DNA of 64,000 nucleotides from assembly GCA_019217005.1 (NCBI GenBank), contig JAHBNG010000054.1, positions 26,838 through 90,837 of the forward strand, written 5' to 3'. Below the pieces are notes generated by a model. That model had not been told where the DNA came from. It saw only the letters and a list, made by a program, of their open reading frames with translations, and searched no databases. The stretch's first letter is position 1, and every line of letters begins with the position of its first letter. This document shows, piece by piece, positions 9,313 to 19,407 of the stretch. The position numbers and the translations under genes are program-made. The stretch is from Chloroflexi bacterium TSY. Lineage in GTDB: Bacteria > Chloroflexota > Anaerolineae > Caldilineales > Caldilineaceae.

Positions 9313-9933
9313 TTAAATACCAACATACCCAACAGCCCGCAGTATATATTCTAGCTTGCTCAGACCAATGCGAAGACGCGTTTTGATTGTACCGAGCGGT
9401 AGATCAAGATGTTTGGCAATTTCTTGTTGAGTCATGCCATCAAAATAAGCAAATTCCAAACAAATACGCTGTTCGTCTGGAATAATCTTCAGTGCATTTT
9501 GTAGCTGTTGCTGATTTGTCTGATACGCAATCGATGTCTCGACGATTGATAATTGTGTTGTCTGGAGTTGAGCGGTTCCTACTCCAGATATAGCGTGATC
9601 ATCGTGTGGAGTCAATAGATTGTCTGAAGTGGGAAGAGACTCGCATTGAGTAATCGTATGCCTCCGCCGGATGCTATCAATGCTTTTGTTGCGCGCAATT
9701 CGATGTATCCAAGTAGCAGCTGAACTGGTGCTACGAAACTCGGCCGCTTTTTTCCAAGCCTGCCAGAAGGTTTCTTGTACAATTTCCTCTGCAATCGAGG
9801 TATCTCTGACGATGCGGACAACAAGGTTAAAGACTATCTGCGCATATTGATCATATAAGTGTTCAAACGCAGCAACGTCCTGTTCGCTGATCAACTTCAT
9901 CAGCTGTTCATCTGAATAGTTGGAATATGCCAT
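9313..9933 (-). CDS. ECF RNA polymerase sigma factor (SigK-like group)
   Basis: Sigma-70 family, ECF type, 206 residues. Region 2 is at about 20-90 (FEHLYDQYAQIVFNLVVRIV...AEEIVQETFWQAWKKA...TWIHRIARNKSIDSIRRR). Region 4 is at about 140-195 (QQLQNALKIIPDEQRICLEFAYFDGMTQQEIAKHLDLPLGTIKTRLRIGLSKL). It directs RNA polymerase to a small regulon, normally restrained by the adjacent RskA-like anti-sigma factor. Because that gene is split by an IS, this sigma factor may now be constitutively active, or held permanently if the soluble fragment is stable. The protein itself is intact. Confidence 0.93.
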   Translation of the reverse strand: MAYSNYSDEQLMKLISEQDVAAFEHLYDQYAQIVFNLVVRIVRDTSIAEEIVQETFWQAWKKAAEFRSTSSAATWIHRIARNKSIDSIRRRHTITQCESLPTSDNLLTPHDDHAISGVGTAQLQTTQLSIVETSIAYQTNQQQLQNALKIIPDEQRICLEFAYFDGMTQQEIAKHLDLPLGTIKTRLRIGLSKLEYILRAVGYVGI

Positions 9934-10020
9934 GATTTTCAGTCTGCCACGTGCTCGATGAATTGTCTAGCATCCAAACGGATGAAAATGGATTGGGGCA
10001 TGTAATGGGTAGTTACTCAA

Positions 10021-10108
10021 TTAAGTGCTTAGCCGAAAAGCTCTGTGACAATCCATGCTTTCTCGAGCAGATTGTTGGACTCACAACCATTTTTCGGATA
10101 GGTTCTAA
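10021..10108. repeat. 88-bp palindromic repeat, family B (copy 2)
   Basis: Begins TTAAGTGCTTAGCCGAAAAG and ends TTTTTCGGATAGGTTCTAA. It aligns end to end with 2698-2785. It is uninterrupted here, confirming the repeat boundary used by the IS701 element at the other copy. Confidence 0.78.
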
Positions 10109-10221
10109 GATCAATAATGATTCTTATTAGTTTATCGTTATCTAATCCGACAATCCTTCAAAAAACGTAACTATCTAGCGAAGTTCCAATGCAAATCGTT
10201 GAGTAAGCTGGCAATAAATAA

Positions 10222-10245
10222 GAGGTGGACGACTTCGTCCACCTC
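10222..10245 (-). terminator. Possible terminator of the DUF11 protein gene
   Basis: Perfect 11-bp stem GAGGTGGACGA/TCGTCCACCTC with a 2-base loop. On the minus strand it is followed by TTATTTATTG, so it could end transcription from the large gene that stops at 10355. The T-run is imperfect. Confidence 0.45.
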
Positions 10246-10321
10246 CTATGTTACCTTGCTTTATTTTGCCTACTGATCGAAGTTGGAAGTCAGACTCTCA
10301 ATCTCTGTCAGAGAATCGACC

Positions 10322-10350
10322 GCATTTACATACTTTGGGACACGCTCTCA
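10322..10350. repeat. Half copy of family A repeat
   Basis: Only the right arm (GCATTTACATACTTTGGGACACGCTC) is recognisable, directly after the stop of the large secreted protein gene. Confidence 0.5.
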
Positions 10351-10354
10351 TCTG

Positions 10355-13300
10355 TTACCGCTTGATCAATGGAAGATATGCTACGGGTTCCATCACCGTT
10401 TCAACTGAATGCTCAAACTTCAATTCTTTGTAGGGACCATGCCAGCTTTTGGTACATTCGGTTTCGATTTCTTCCAACCAATAATAAGCAGTCGTCTCTG
10501 TATCAGACAATTCGTCCGTAAATCGATACTGAGAGCCCGATCCACCTTGACCCTTCGCCAAAATGATCTGTGAGGTAATCCGTACCGCATTCTTGCGGTC
10601 TTGATCCGGGCTACGCCAGATATGGTAGCCCCAAGTATTGCTCTCGTTGCTCGTCGTCCAGACAATCTCTAATGCCGTTTCAGTGCGCTGGGCCTGGAAA
10701 CCAGCGAGTGTTACCGCAGTCGGGTGACAAAGACGGATTCCCAGATCGAGAGTTAGATCGATGTCTCCAGAATAGAGGAATCCAGTTGTGCTCGTGCGAA
10801 TCTCTGTCTCGCCGATCGTGGCAATCGCATCCGAATCAACCCGATCATCTGAACCAATGTTTGAATTGGTTGGCATAAAGCTGACGGGTAGGTTTTTCAG
10901 ATCAAAGACGACATAGTAATCTCCAGGCGGTAGGTTTTCGAAACGATATCGTCCTTCCGCATTAGTGATTGTAGCCAACGGTATCCCTAATGTCCGTTCC
11001 ACAGGGTGCCCCGTGAGGGAATTATGGAGCACGACCGTTACATCACGGACCCCATTTTCTCCCGCGTCTTGAATACCACGTGGCATCATCTCATCATACC
11101 AAACATAATCACCAACCGTTACAGGACGAAAAAAGCCAGCGTCCCACGTTTCGTCGAATTCGCCCGAAATGAGTGTTGTGATGATTGTGTGACCGTTTAC
11201 GATATCTGCATCGGAATCTATCCGATCATCACTTTGTTGATCTTGTAAAGTGGGCACAAAATCAGCCGGCGTTTCAAATTGCACAGAATAGTCACCAGGC
11301 GTTAGCTCGCCGAATCGATAATGGCCTGTCTCATCTGTCAATATGGTTTGAATGAGTTGCCGATTGGCATCGTACAGATGTACGGCGACCCCAGCAATAC
11401 CTGGCTCATCATCACCCTGGAGTCCATCCGCATTTCGATCTTCCCAAACGTAGTTCCCAATCGCCGCCTTTTTCTCTCCCTCGTTCGGTGGGCAGATCGG
11501 GATAATTCGGATTGTGTCCTGATCTTGGTCTGTATATCCCCCGTCGATTGTCACTGTTGCTGTATTGTCGATCCAGGGAACGATTTCCTGACAATCATCG
11601 GTTATTGTTTCAATGGTTGTTGGGGCAACAACATGCACACGTCGACTCTCACCCGGTGCCAGACGACCAAACAGACAGGTCATCAACCCATTGACGATTT
11701 GACAGCCACTATCCGAACCTGCCGCATCAATCTGCCACTCAATACCAGGCGCAGTTGGAAGTGGGTCGGCCACGGTTACGTTCTCTGCTGCGACATCGCC
11801 GACGCTTGTGACAACAATCGTAAAACCAAGCGGCTTGCCAACAACCACGGGGGTTTTGTCGGCAGTCTTCGTGATTGTAATATCTGGTTCGCGCAGACAG
11901 AGAATCTGTATTGAGGCGTCATCCTGATCGGATTGACCGGTTAGGATTGTGACTTGCGCAATATTGTCGATCTGGGTCGCTACATCTTGGCAAGTGTTGG
12001 CTAGAAACCGCTGTGCTCGGTTTTGTCGAGTTGCCGATAGAACATGGACCCGTCGAATCTGACCTGGTTCCAGATCGCCGAAGTGACAGGTCAATACCTG
12101 ATTGGAGATGGCACAACCAGCGTCCGAATGTTGCTCATCAATCTGCCAATTCAAGCCCTCAATGACTCCTAAAACAGCAGGGAGAACATCTGTCAAAATC
12201 ACATCTTGCGCCTTCGTATTGCCATTGCTGGTTACAGTCATCACAAAGCCAATGGGTTCCCCAATCGTCACGACTTCTGCATCGGCAGTTTTGACAATGT
12301 CGATGCCAGGATGTGGCCGACAGAGAATCGTTATATGAGCATCATCTTGATCAGATTCACCAGTTAAAATGGTTACATAGCCAACGTTATCGATTTCTGC
12401 GGCAACGTCACGACAGGTCGCTGCGACCTCATCTGTTGCCAAAGCCGCGGTTGACGTTGTGACATGAACGCGACGTGACTGATTCGGCTCTAGGTCCCCA
12501 AAATGGCAAGTCAGCACCCCATTGTCGATGCCACAACCTATATCCGATGCAGCAGTATCAATGCTCCAGCTCGAGCCATCAATCGGGGGCAGGGGATCGG
12601 TTAAGGTGACTGCTTGTGCGGCTGTGTTCCCATTGCTGGTCACGGTCATTACAAAGCCAATGGGCTCTCCGGCAGTCACAACTTTAGCATCGGCAGTCTT
12701 AACAATGTCGATGCCGGGACGCGGCTGACAAAAAATACCCACGCCGGCATCGTCTTGATCGGTCGTTCCGTTATCAATTATTACAGTTGCGACGTTATTG
12801 AGTTGAGTCGGCCTCTCACAATCAGGCGTCGTTTCGGTCGTTGTTGTTGAGACGAGATGAACGCGACGAGATTCCATCGGTGCGAGATCACCAAAGGCAC
12901 AGGTTAGAATGTTTTGTTCGATTGCACAGCCAATATCTGACTGGGATGCATCGATACGCCAGCTAATTCCTGGTGCAAGTGGAAGGGGATCAGTCACGAG
13001 CACGTTCTTGGCTATATCGTCTCCGCTACTGGTCACAACAATCGAAAAACCAATGGGTTGACCAGCTTCTACGATTTCTTGAACGGCTTCCTTTTCAATC
13101 TGAATAGCGCTCTCTCGCGGGGGCTCTTGAGGAATTGGCAGATGCGTAATCAGATTGACCCAAACGGCACTGGTTCCCTTCACGGGTTCACCATCAATGA
13201 TGGTCTGGATCGAATCGAACTGCAGACACGCATAGGTTGCACCTGCTGGAACGTGGATCTGGTTGATGATATTGTCCCACTCACCCCCATCTCCATGCAG

Positions 13301-14104
13301 TGGATATGGATGTCCATGTGCGTGGGGCGGTTGGAACTGGTCGGCACCAGGGACGTTTATGAGCTCGGTTGGTAACGCATTCATTCCGGTCTGATACCAG
13401 AGAGCGTTACCCCTATGTGGGCCCTCTACACCACCAACAGCAAGATGGAATGTGAGCGTTCGATCGATGTCAGCAGCTTCAAATTGTGTGCAGGTCACTT
13501 CTGAGGCTGGACCGTTTAGTCCCGTACGCTGACGGGAGAAACTATCCAAGCCATAGTGCATATCGAATTGACTGATTGGACAGCGATCCGGATTCTCGTA
13601 AATGACGACCAGGCTCGCACCGTGTGGTTCAAAATGGACAAGCCCGCTTATTTCTGCTGTTGTATTGCTGTTTGCTGGAATCCGGGCCGCCAAGTTCTGT
13701 GAACGATAGCTATAGTAGTGGCGTTCCAAATATCCAGCATATTCTTCCTCACCAGCCTCAGCAATTACCTGGATCGGCGTGCCGCCATTGATTGTGAGCA
13801 CGAGTTCCCGATCTGCCCGACCCGGCTTTTTGTCACGCGCAGACCAAAAGAGATAGGCCGCAACGGGTTGCCCATCAACGTGTAAATCTACTGTGCCACG
13901 GTCAGCATAACGGAGCGCAACACCACTGGAAGTCATACAATATGGTCCGGAAAGCTGATCGGGCATTTGTGGCAGCGTCCCATCCGCAGCCAGTGCACTT
14001 TCTGGTCTTATAAGAGTGATGAAAAGCGCAAGGGCCAGTCCAAGGAAGGTCCATCGAATTGGGGCAAGATTTTGTCGAGGGGGCGTTATCATGTTCATCA
14101 TCAA
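10355..14104 (-). CDS. Secreted DUF11/SdrD-B repeat surface protein
   Basis: Large extracellular protein of 1249 residues. Signal peptide at 1-40 (hydrophobic FLGLALALFITLI, cleavage near ALAADG). An N-terminal beta-rich domain at about 41-330 is followed by four DUF11-like repeats starting near 341, 468, 605 and 748 (e.g. IVKTADAKVVTAGEPIGF). Two SdrD B-like domains start near 881 (IGNYVWEDRNADGLQG) and 998 (VGDYVWYDEM), then a fibronectin-like domain. The chain ends PVAYLPLIKR, a tail shared with five other exported proteins here. It probably serves in the cell envelope or as an adhesin; no catalytic motif is seen. It is transcribed alone, away from the sigma factor region. Confidence 0.88.
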   Translation of the reverse strand: MMMNMITPPRQNLAPIRWTFLGLALALFITLIRPESALAADGTLPQMPDQLSGPYCMTSSGVALRYADRGTVDLHVDGQPVAAYLFWSARDKKPGRADRELVLTINGGTPIQVIAEAGEEEYAGYLERHYYSYRSQNLAARIPANSNTTAEISGLVHFEPHGASLVVIYENPDRCPISQFDMHYGLDSFSRQRTGLNGPASEVTCTQFEAADIDRTLTFHLAVGGVEGPHRGNALWYQTGMNALPTELINVPGADQFQPPHAHGHPYPLHGDGGEWDNIINQIHVPAGATYACLQFDSIQTIIDGEPVKGTSAVWVNLITHLPIPQEPPRESAIQIEKEAVQEIVEAGQPIGFSIVVTSSGDDIAKNVLVTDPLPLAPGISWRIDASQSDIGCAIEQNILTCAFGDLAPMESRRVHLVSTTTTETTPDCERPTQLNNVATVIIDNGTTDQDDAGVGIFCQPRPGIDIVKTADAKVVTAGEPIGFVMTVTSNGNTAAQAVTLTDPLPPIDGSSWSIDTAASDIGCGIDNGVLTCHFGDLEPNQSRRVHVTTSTAALATDEVAATCRDVAAEIDNVGYVTILTGESDQDDAHITILCRPHPGIDIVKTADAEVVTIGEPIGFVMTVTSNGNTKAQDVILTDVLPAVLGVIEGLNWQIDEQHSDAGCAISNQVLTCHFGDLEPGQIRRVHVLSATRQNRAQRFLANTCQDVATQIDNIAQVTILTGQSDQDDASIQILCLREPDITITKTADKTPVVVGKPLGFTIVVTSVGDVAAENVTVADPLPTAPGIEWQIDAAGSDSGCQIVNGLMTCLFGRLAPGESRRVHVVAPTTIETITDDCQEIVPWIDNTATVTIDGGYTDQDQDTIRIIPICPPNEGEKKAAIGNYVWEDRNADGLQGDDEPGIAGVAVHLYDANRQLIQTILTDETGHYRFGELTPGDYSVQFETPADFVPTLQDQQSDDRIDSDADIVNGHTIITTLISGEFDETWDAGFFRPVTVGDYVWYDEMMPRGIQDAGENGVRDVTVVLHNSLTGHPVERTLGIPLATITNAEGRYRFENLPPGDYYVVFDLKNLPVSFMPTNSNIGSDDRVDSDAIATIGETEIRTSTTGFLYSGDIDLTLDLGIRLCHPTAVTLAGFQAQRTETALEIVWTTSNESNTWGYHIWRSPDQDRKNAVRITSQIILAKGQGGSGSQYRFTDELSDTETTAYYWLEEIETECTKSWHGPYKELKFEHSVETVMEPVAYLPLIKR

Positions 14105-14290
14105 GCTTGTTTTGAATTCTGTTTACTTTACCAAGATTGTGAGAAAGCCGGAGTGTTCCATCACCCTATACTGTGCTCTGTATGAAAACATGGTTTTGCT
14201 TTAACCGGTAGAATCGCAGGGAAAACCAGATTTTCGTCACAACCGCAGCACCACAGAGAGACAAACTTCGGTTTCAACAGAGTAAAATAT

Positions 14291-14402
14291 GGTTCTTTGA
14301 GTTTTGTGGGGGAAACAGCGGGTAGTTTGTTGGTTTGCTCGATTGTTCACCAACCATCTAACCAACAAAGCAACTGGCAACCACACAATTCCTCAGACAA
14401 CC
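14291..14402. repeat. 112-bp palindromic repeat, family C (intact copy)
   Basis: The terminal arms GGTTCTTTGAGTTTTGTG and the complement of CACACAATTCCTCAGACAACC are related inverted repeats. An inner inverted pair lies around TTGTTGGTTTG and TAACCAACAAAG. The same element at 27113-27387 has the 155-bp miniature element inserted in it. Confidence 0.7.
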
Positions 14403-14651
14403 TACATTATTTAGACTCAGTAGATAAACATGCGGTGAGCCAACACAACAGGGGATGAAAAATGTGTTAAAGTGTGGTGGCAGCCGCCGAACAGAAATCG
14501 GGAAAGGTCCGTGGTCAAGTAAAGAACGCTCAGTAGCTAGATTGGTGTACACCGACGCACCACGGGATGTGGACGTTCCTCGGGACGAAACACGCAGGGC
14601 AGACTGTGCTCACAATCGGGTACACATAAGCGGCTGCGAAAGGAAAGGAAG

Positions 14652-15876
14652 ATGGAAGTGATGTTTCCGAAGTGCAGCGGCCTGGATGTTCAAAGCGGAT
14701 GGTAGTGGCGTGTGTGGTAGATGAATCAGGAGGATGGAGCAGGTGCGCAAGCGATTTGGGACAACGACGGTCGAGTTGGAGGGGTTGAGGTCGTGGCTGT
14801 CGTCGTATGGGATCACGCATGTGGCGATGGAGAGTACGGGAGTGTATTGGAAACCGATCTACAATGTGTTGCATGAGCATTTTGAGGTCTGGATTGTGAA
14901 TGCCCGCCATCTGGCACAGGTGCCTGGTCGCAAGACGGATGAGAGCGATGCGGCCTGGATCACGAAACTGATGAGTTATGGACTGCTGGAGCGCAGTTTC
15001 ATTCCAGATGTGGAGCAAAGGGACTTGCGAGACCTGACGCGCTATCGGACGCGTCTCTTGCAAGAGAAGAGTGCGGCAGTCAATCGCCTGCATAAGGTGT
15101 TGGAAGATGCCAACGTCAAGTTGGGATCGGTGGTCACGAGCATCCAAGGTGTATCGGCACGCCAGATGATCGAGGCCCTGATTGCAGATGAGATGGACCC
15201 AGAAGCCATGGCTGACTTGGCACAAAAGCGGCTGCGGGCCAAGATTCCCCAGTTGGTTGATGCGTTGACGGGACTGGTCCGTCCTCATCATCGTTTTATG
15301 CTGCAAGAAGTTCTGCATCATCTCGATCACCTGAATGTACGCATTGATGCCCTCAATCAACAGATTGGGGTCCTCATGGCTCCGCATGCTGACCTCATCG
15401 CACGCCTAGATGCCATTCCCGGTGTGGGGCGAGTCGTCGCCGAGATAATTCTGGCGGAGATCGGTCCCTCGGTCGAAAGCTGGCCCTCAGCTAAGAAACT
15501 GGCCTCCTGGGCTTGTGTCTGTCCTGGCAACAACGAATCGGCGGGCAAACGCAAGAGTGGTCGCCGACGAAAGGGCCAGAAATGGTTAGTCACCGCCCTC
15601 GTTGAAGCGGCTTGGGCCGCCTCTCGCACCAAGGACACCTATCTCGCCGCACAGTTCCACCGTCTCAAGGCACGACGCGGAGCCAAGCGGGCAGCTATTG
15701 CCGTGGCCCATTCCATCTTGACCATCGTCTATCATCTCATCGACAAGCCCGATGCCGTCTTTGAAGAACTCGGCGGCGACTTCTTTCTCAAACGACGCAA
15801 GGAGCATGCACAAGCCGGCGCACTCAAAACCCTCGAGTCCCTCGGCTTCAAGGTTTTCTTGGCACCGACCGCCTAA
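14652..15876 (+). pseudogene. IS110-family transposase, frameshifted near N-terminus
   Basis: DEDD-type transposase. The long frame from 14734 holds the conserved middle and C-terminal parts: MESTGVYW, KTDESDA, the Tnp20 segment RLDAIPGVGRVVAEIILAE and CVCPGNNESAGKRKSGR. The true N-terminus, MEVMFPKCSGLDV from ATG 14652, contains the first catalytic aspartate but runs into TAG after one missing base near 14692. A second shift near 14727 is needed to enter the long frame. A complete protein would be about 408 residues. Without the first aspartate the 380-residue product should be inactive. The roughly 200 bp upstream may hold the bridge-RNA-type leader of IS110 elements. Exact element ends were not determined. 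Confidence 0.8.
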
Positions 15877-16726
15877 GTACGGTGCTCACTACAACTGATT
15901 TGCGTTGGGCACAGGCAACGACGCCACCCACTCTGGCGGGTCAACTTGGACCCGCTTCTTATTCAACGCGGCCTTTAACCCCTCTCTCTCTTCTCTTGCT
16001 GCCCTTTTTTTCAGGGCAGATCCAAATTTCAGGTTTTGAGAGAGAATTCTGGCTAAACAGTTGACATAAATACAAATTTGCCGGTCGATATCTAGTTTTT
16101 GCGTTAGATTTGGGCGATTTTCAGATATGAAATAGGTTGTTTTCTGTAACCGAAATCTGAATAAATGACTCCAAAATCCCTGCAATCTCGACTGAAAATA
16201 GCCAAAAACGCCAAATTTGGATCTACTGAGACTGCAAATTTCTGAATAAACGCCGCTCAGACTTCTGGAGACGGGAAATGCAAGGATCAGCCCACCTTAC
16301 AATACCAAGCGTCGAGAAAACGTCGATTCTAAGCGTCGAGAAAACGCCGATAAGCGTTATGTAATCGTCGGACATGCGTTCGGAAGCCGTCATCTCTGGT
16401 TTTGAATCCTGGCTATCCTAGTTGCAGAGAAATTGACGAATGATCTATCTCAATTCTTTCGGCATTTTCTCAGTCCGTAGAGCGGCCGTAGGCGTTGGGA
16501 CCGATTACAAGTATCAGATTCTTGAAAGTGCATGAACAATTCACAATTAAACTGATTTCTGTATAAAAACAGGATTTTGCTTTAGCTAGTAGAACTGTCG
16601 GGAGAACCACTTTCAGACGGTATGTATACGAGATCACTACGACATGATGACTGATCGATGTATACTTTGAACAGATCTGTTACAATGTGCTTTTTTTCTA
16701 GCATTGCTGACAGTTATTTCTGCATA
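15877..16726. other. Gene-free 850-bp region with short repeats
   Basis: No convincing gene. It holds a hairpin GCGGGTCAACTTGGACCCGC near 15936, a second hairpin around CTGCCC...GGGCAG near 15998, and a direct repeat AAGCGTCGAGAAAACG at about 16309 and 16334. A block near 16555-16616 resembles 14167-14230, sharing TTTTGCTTTA and the surrounding bases. A 211-bp segment with inverted ends is listed separately. Confidence 0.5.
16019..16229. repeat. Possible miniature derivative of the tyrosine-recombinase element
   Basis: Bounded by AGATCCAAATTT and AAATTTGGATCT. The right end TTTGGATCTACTGA (16216-16229) is identical to the right outer end of the recombinase element at 35331-35344. The left end lacks the last bases. 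It has no coding capacity. This could be a deletion derivative or an old target site. Confidence 0.4.
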
Positions 16727-16822
16727 GCTCATCTATGGAAAAGGTCTTTCTTCCAGAAATTGTGCAAATAGGTGATTGAACAGTCTAAATTTCAAGAAAT
16801 TGCACACTTTCGTCTGATGAGC
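16727..16822. repeat. 96-bp repeat with GCTCATC ends (family A relative, left copy)
   Basis: Ends GCTCATC...GATGAGC. It matches, in reverse orientation, 21365-21464; shared blocks include CTATGGAAAAGG, CTTTCTTCCAGAAA and ACTTTCGTCTGATGAGC. It ends a few bases before the open frame of the propeller protein and may carry its promoter. Confidence 0.75.
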
Positions 16823-16847
16823 GTTGCTTCATTGTGGATGTTTTGGC

Positions 16848-19400
16848 ATGTTCCTTATGGTGAATCGGTTTCTCCCATCGAACCTATCAGCACGTCATCT
16901 CATTTTGGGCACGCTGATTTTATTGATCAGTCTGCTTCTTGGGTGGGTTCTGCCTGCGGAAGCACAACGAACGAATAGAATCAATAACCAACCACAAATT
17001 CAGCCATTGTATTCACAGCAGGTTCTGAAAGGTCTCGGTCTGCGCTCCGATTTGATGCCGCTTGGTGTTGCAATTGAAAGAGAACCATCGAAACGTAGAG
17101 CAGATACAGCCTCTTTGCAGAATGTATGTAGCAAATCTATTGATCTCACAAGCAAATTGCGTAACGTGAGCCACGCGTCTGCCCAAAATAATAGCATTTG
17201 TACCAACTCGGATATCGACGTATATGAACGAGATGGTAAGACCTATGTAGTACAAGCGGGCGGTTGGGATGGTGCATGGACTTTAACGGATGTGAGCGAT
17301 CCCGCTCAACCAGTGATGCTCCACCAAACGATCTGGGATCGTCGATCATACACCCCTGACGTCAAAGCATTTCGACAAGAAAGCAAAGACTATATCGTAG
17401 TCAGCATGGAACGGCTAAACACAGATGGATATTGCGGCGTTGCCATCTTTGACGTAACTGATCCAACACAACCTGTCCGGACATATCCTGCAGATGGCGA
17501 AGATGGAGGGGGGGAAGATTGGTGCGATGTGCATAATCTCTTCGTCGAAGATGATGCTTCTGGAAATGGCGCCTATATCTATGTGACGGCAATGGCTCCC
17601 CGTGATTTACGCGTGCTTGATATCAGTGGGCAGTATGGTGGAGTGACAAACCCGGTTGAAATCGGCGGTTACTCGCTTGATACAGCAAACTATATTCATG
17701 ACATTACGGTGCTCGATCATACAGCTCATTCGGGAGGCACGATTGGCCGTCGGGTCTATATTGCCTATTGGGAACAAGGTCTTGTGATTTTAGATGCAGA
17801 TGATGTGACCCCGGGCTATCAACCAACGCCGATCGTGGATGGCGGCATTATTGATCCACCCGATAATTTTCGTACCCACCACGTAATGGCTAGTCCAGAT
17901 GGTCGCTTCGTCTTTATCCAGGATGAATATTATCAGAATCTTGGTCAAGAACCGGTACAGATGTGGAACGTGAGCGATCCAACTCAACCAACCTATGTTG
18001 ATGGATTGCGGATCGGATTTGATGTGCCTGATAGCGCCGCGCATAATCTGGAAACCAACTGGGCTCTTGACCCGGATCGGCTCTTTGTTGGCTGGTACAA
18101 ACAAGGGTTACAGGCCTGGGACTATACTTCTGCTGGTTTTGTACGCAACCATCCAGAACCACGCACGGGAATCCTCTACCATCAAGTGCAGACTGATAAC
18201 ACCGTCCCGGTCTATTCGGGTGCATGGGGGATACGATTAGCAGACATTGACGATAGTATCTATGCTTTTCAATCGGATTACCGCTATGGCTTGATTGTTG
18301 ACTGCTTGACGTGCACATCAGAAGAAGTGCCATCGCCAGTTGCAACAAATACATCGACAAGCACGGCGACCGACTTGACAGTGGTCACCCAAACTGCTAC
18401 ACCAACACTTACACCGACTCCGACGATTACTGAACCGGCAACCTTAACTCTAACACCTACGGCAACCCCAACAGAGACACCAACAAACATAGTGGCTGAG
18501 ACCTTGACACCAATTCCGACCCTAACGCCAACTCTTACTCTGACACCAACCCCAACTGAGACAGAGACAACGACTCCGACAGCAACATTAACATCGTCTC
18601 CAACAGCATCTTCGACGGCTCCGCCAACCATCCCTCCAACCATCACAGTTGCCCCAAGCGCAACGATGACCTCAGCCCCAACAGCGTCTTCAACCGTCTC
18701 TCCAACTGTGGCGGTCGCGCCGACTACGACGTTGGTTCCAACGGCTCAGCCAACTCTAAATGCAATTGTGTCTCCAACTGCGACATCAACAGTGCAGCCA
18801 AAGCCAGATGCGCCAACAAGTACATCGACCGCAACATCTATGCCTACGCATACAGTCACTCCAACCGACACGCCGCGCTTTACTGTGACGCCCAGTGCAA
18901 CTACGACTACAGCATCGCGTCTGCGTGTTAGTCAGACCTATATTCTTTATATAGACACAGATCGTTCTCAGACAATCTCCCCAGGAGATGTTCTGGAATT
19001 TGAAGTTGCTATCACAAATAGCACAACTGAGCCCATTCAGAATGTTCTTTTTCATGAGATATTTGTTTCTTATTTGAGTGTGCTCCCGGCTTCTATAGAA
19101 GTCCAAATTGATGACCAAAAATTCATCGAACGCTCTGAGCACCCGTCGATCATCGAGATGTCCATTCCCATACTGGCATCCTCGGCGACAGCGGTGATTC
19201 GTTTCCAAGTCGCCATCAGTTCTGATACGCCACAGGAGATTCACCAGCTCAACCTACAAGGCACGATACAAGCAGACGGAATTGACCGGATTTTCACCGA
19301 CGACCCAAGAGCGAGCGGAATAGCGGATCCTAATGTCCTGGCGATAAAGCGCCCGAGCTTATCGGCAAAGATTTATCTACCTTTCTTGACAGTCCAATAG
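16848..19400 (+). CDS. Secreted LVIVD-type beta-propeller protein with Thr/Pro linker
   Basis: Exported protein of about 850 residues. A hydrophobic signal segment (LILGTLILLISLLLGWVLPAEA) is followed by a propeller-like domain of LVIVD-type repeats (DIDVYERDGKTYVVQAGG, GVAIFDVTDPTQPVRTYP, DLRVLDISGQYGGV, PVQMWNVSDPTQPTYVD). Next come a linker of about 180 residues rich in Thr, Pro and Ser, a DUF11-like beta domain, and the tail AKIYLPFLTVQ. The start is uncertain: ATG at 16848 or 16857, both in frame before the signal segment; the frame is open further upstream with TTG. The next gene starts 7 bases after the stop, so the two are probably co-transcribed. Likely an envelope binding protein; no catalytic residues seen. 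Confidence 0.82.
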   Translation: MFLMVNRFLPSNLSARHLILGTLILLISLLLGWVLPAEAQRTNRINNQPQIQPLYSQQVLKGLGLRSDLMPLGVAIEREPSKRRADTASLQNVCSKSIDLTSKLRNVSHASAQNNSICTNSDIDVYERDGKTYVVQAGGWDGAWTLTDVSDPAQPVMLHQTIWDRRSYTPDVKAFRQESKDYIVVSMERLNTDGYCGVAIFDVTDPTQPVRTYPADGEDGGGEDWCDVHNLFVEDDASGNGAYIYVTAMAPRDLRVLDISGQYGGVTNPVEIGGYSLDTANYIHDITVLDHTAHSGGTIGRRVYIAYWEQGLVILDADDVTPGYQPTPIVDGGIIDPPDNFRTHHVMASPDGRFVFIQDEYYQNLGQEPVQMWNVSDPTQPTYVDGLRIGFDVPDSAAHNLETNWALDPDRLFVGWYKQGLQAWDYTSAGFVRNHPEPRTGILYHQVQTDNTVPVYSGAWGIRLADIDDSIYAFQSDYRYGLIVDCLTCTSEEVPSPVATNTSTSTATDLTVVTQTATPTLTPTPTITEPATLTLTPTATPTETPTNIVAETLTPIPTLTPTLTLTPTPTETETTTPTATLTSSPTASSTAPPTIPPTITVAPSATMTSAPTASSTVSPTVAVAPTTTLVPTAQPTLNAIVSPTATSTVQPKPDAPTSTSTATSMPTHTVTPTDTPRFTVTPSATTTTASRLRVSQTYILYIDTDRSQTISPGDVLEFEVAITNSTTEPIQNVLFHEIFVSYLSVLPASIEVQIDDQKFIERSEHPSIIEMSIPILASSATAVIRFQVAISSDTPQEIHQLNLQGTIQADGIDRIFTDDPRASGIADPNVLAIKRPSLSAKIYLPFLTVQ

Positions 19401-19407
19401 TTCATCC

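Noticed and set aside
14530..15387. 285-codon frame on the minus strand opposite the IS110 transposase
   Set aside because: It mirrors the coding strand of a recognised transposase and resembles no protein; shadow frame.
18330..18910. Thr/Pro-rich stretch as a tandem DNA repeat or separate gene on the other strand
   Set aside because: The codons vary widely although the residues repeat, so it is a protein linker; the minus-strand frame is only its shadow.
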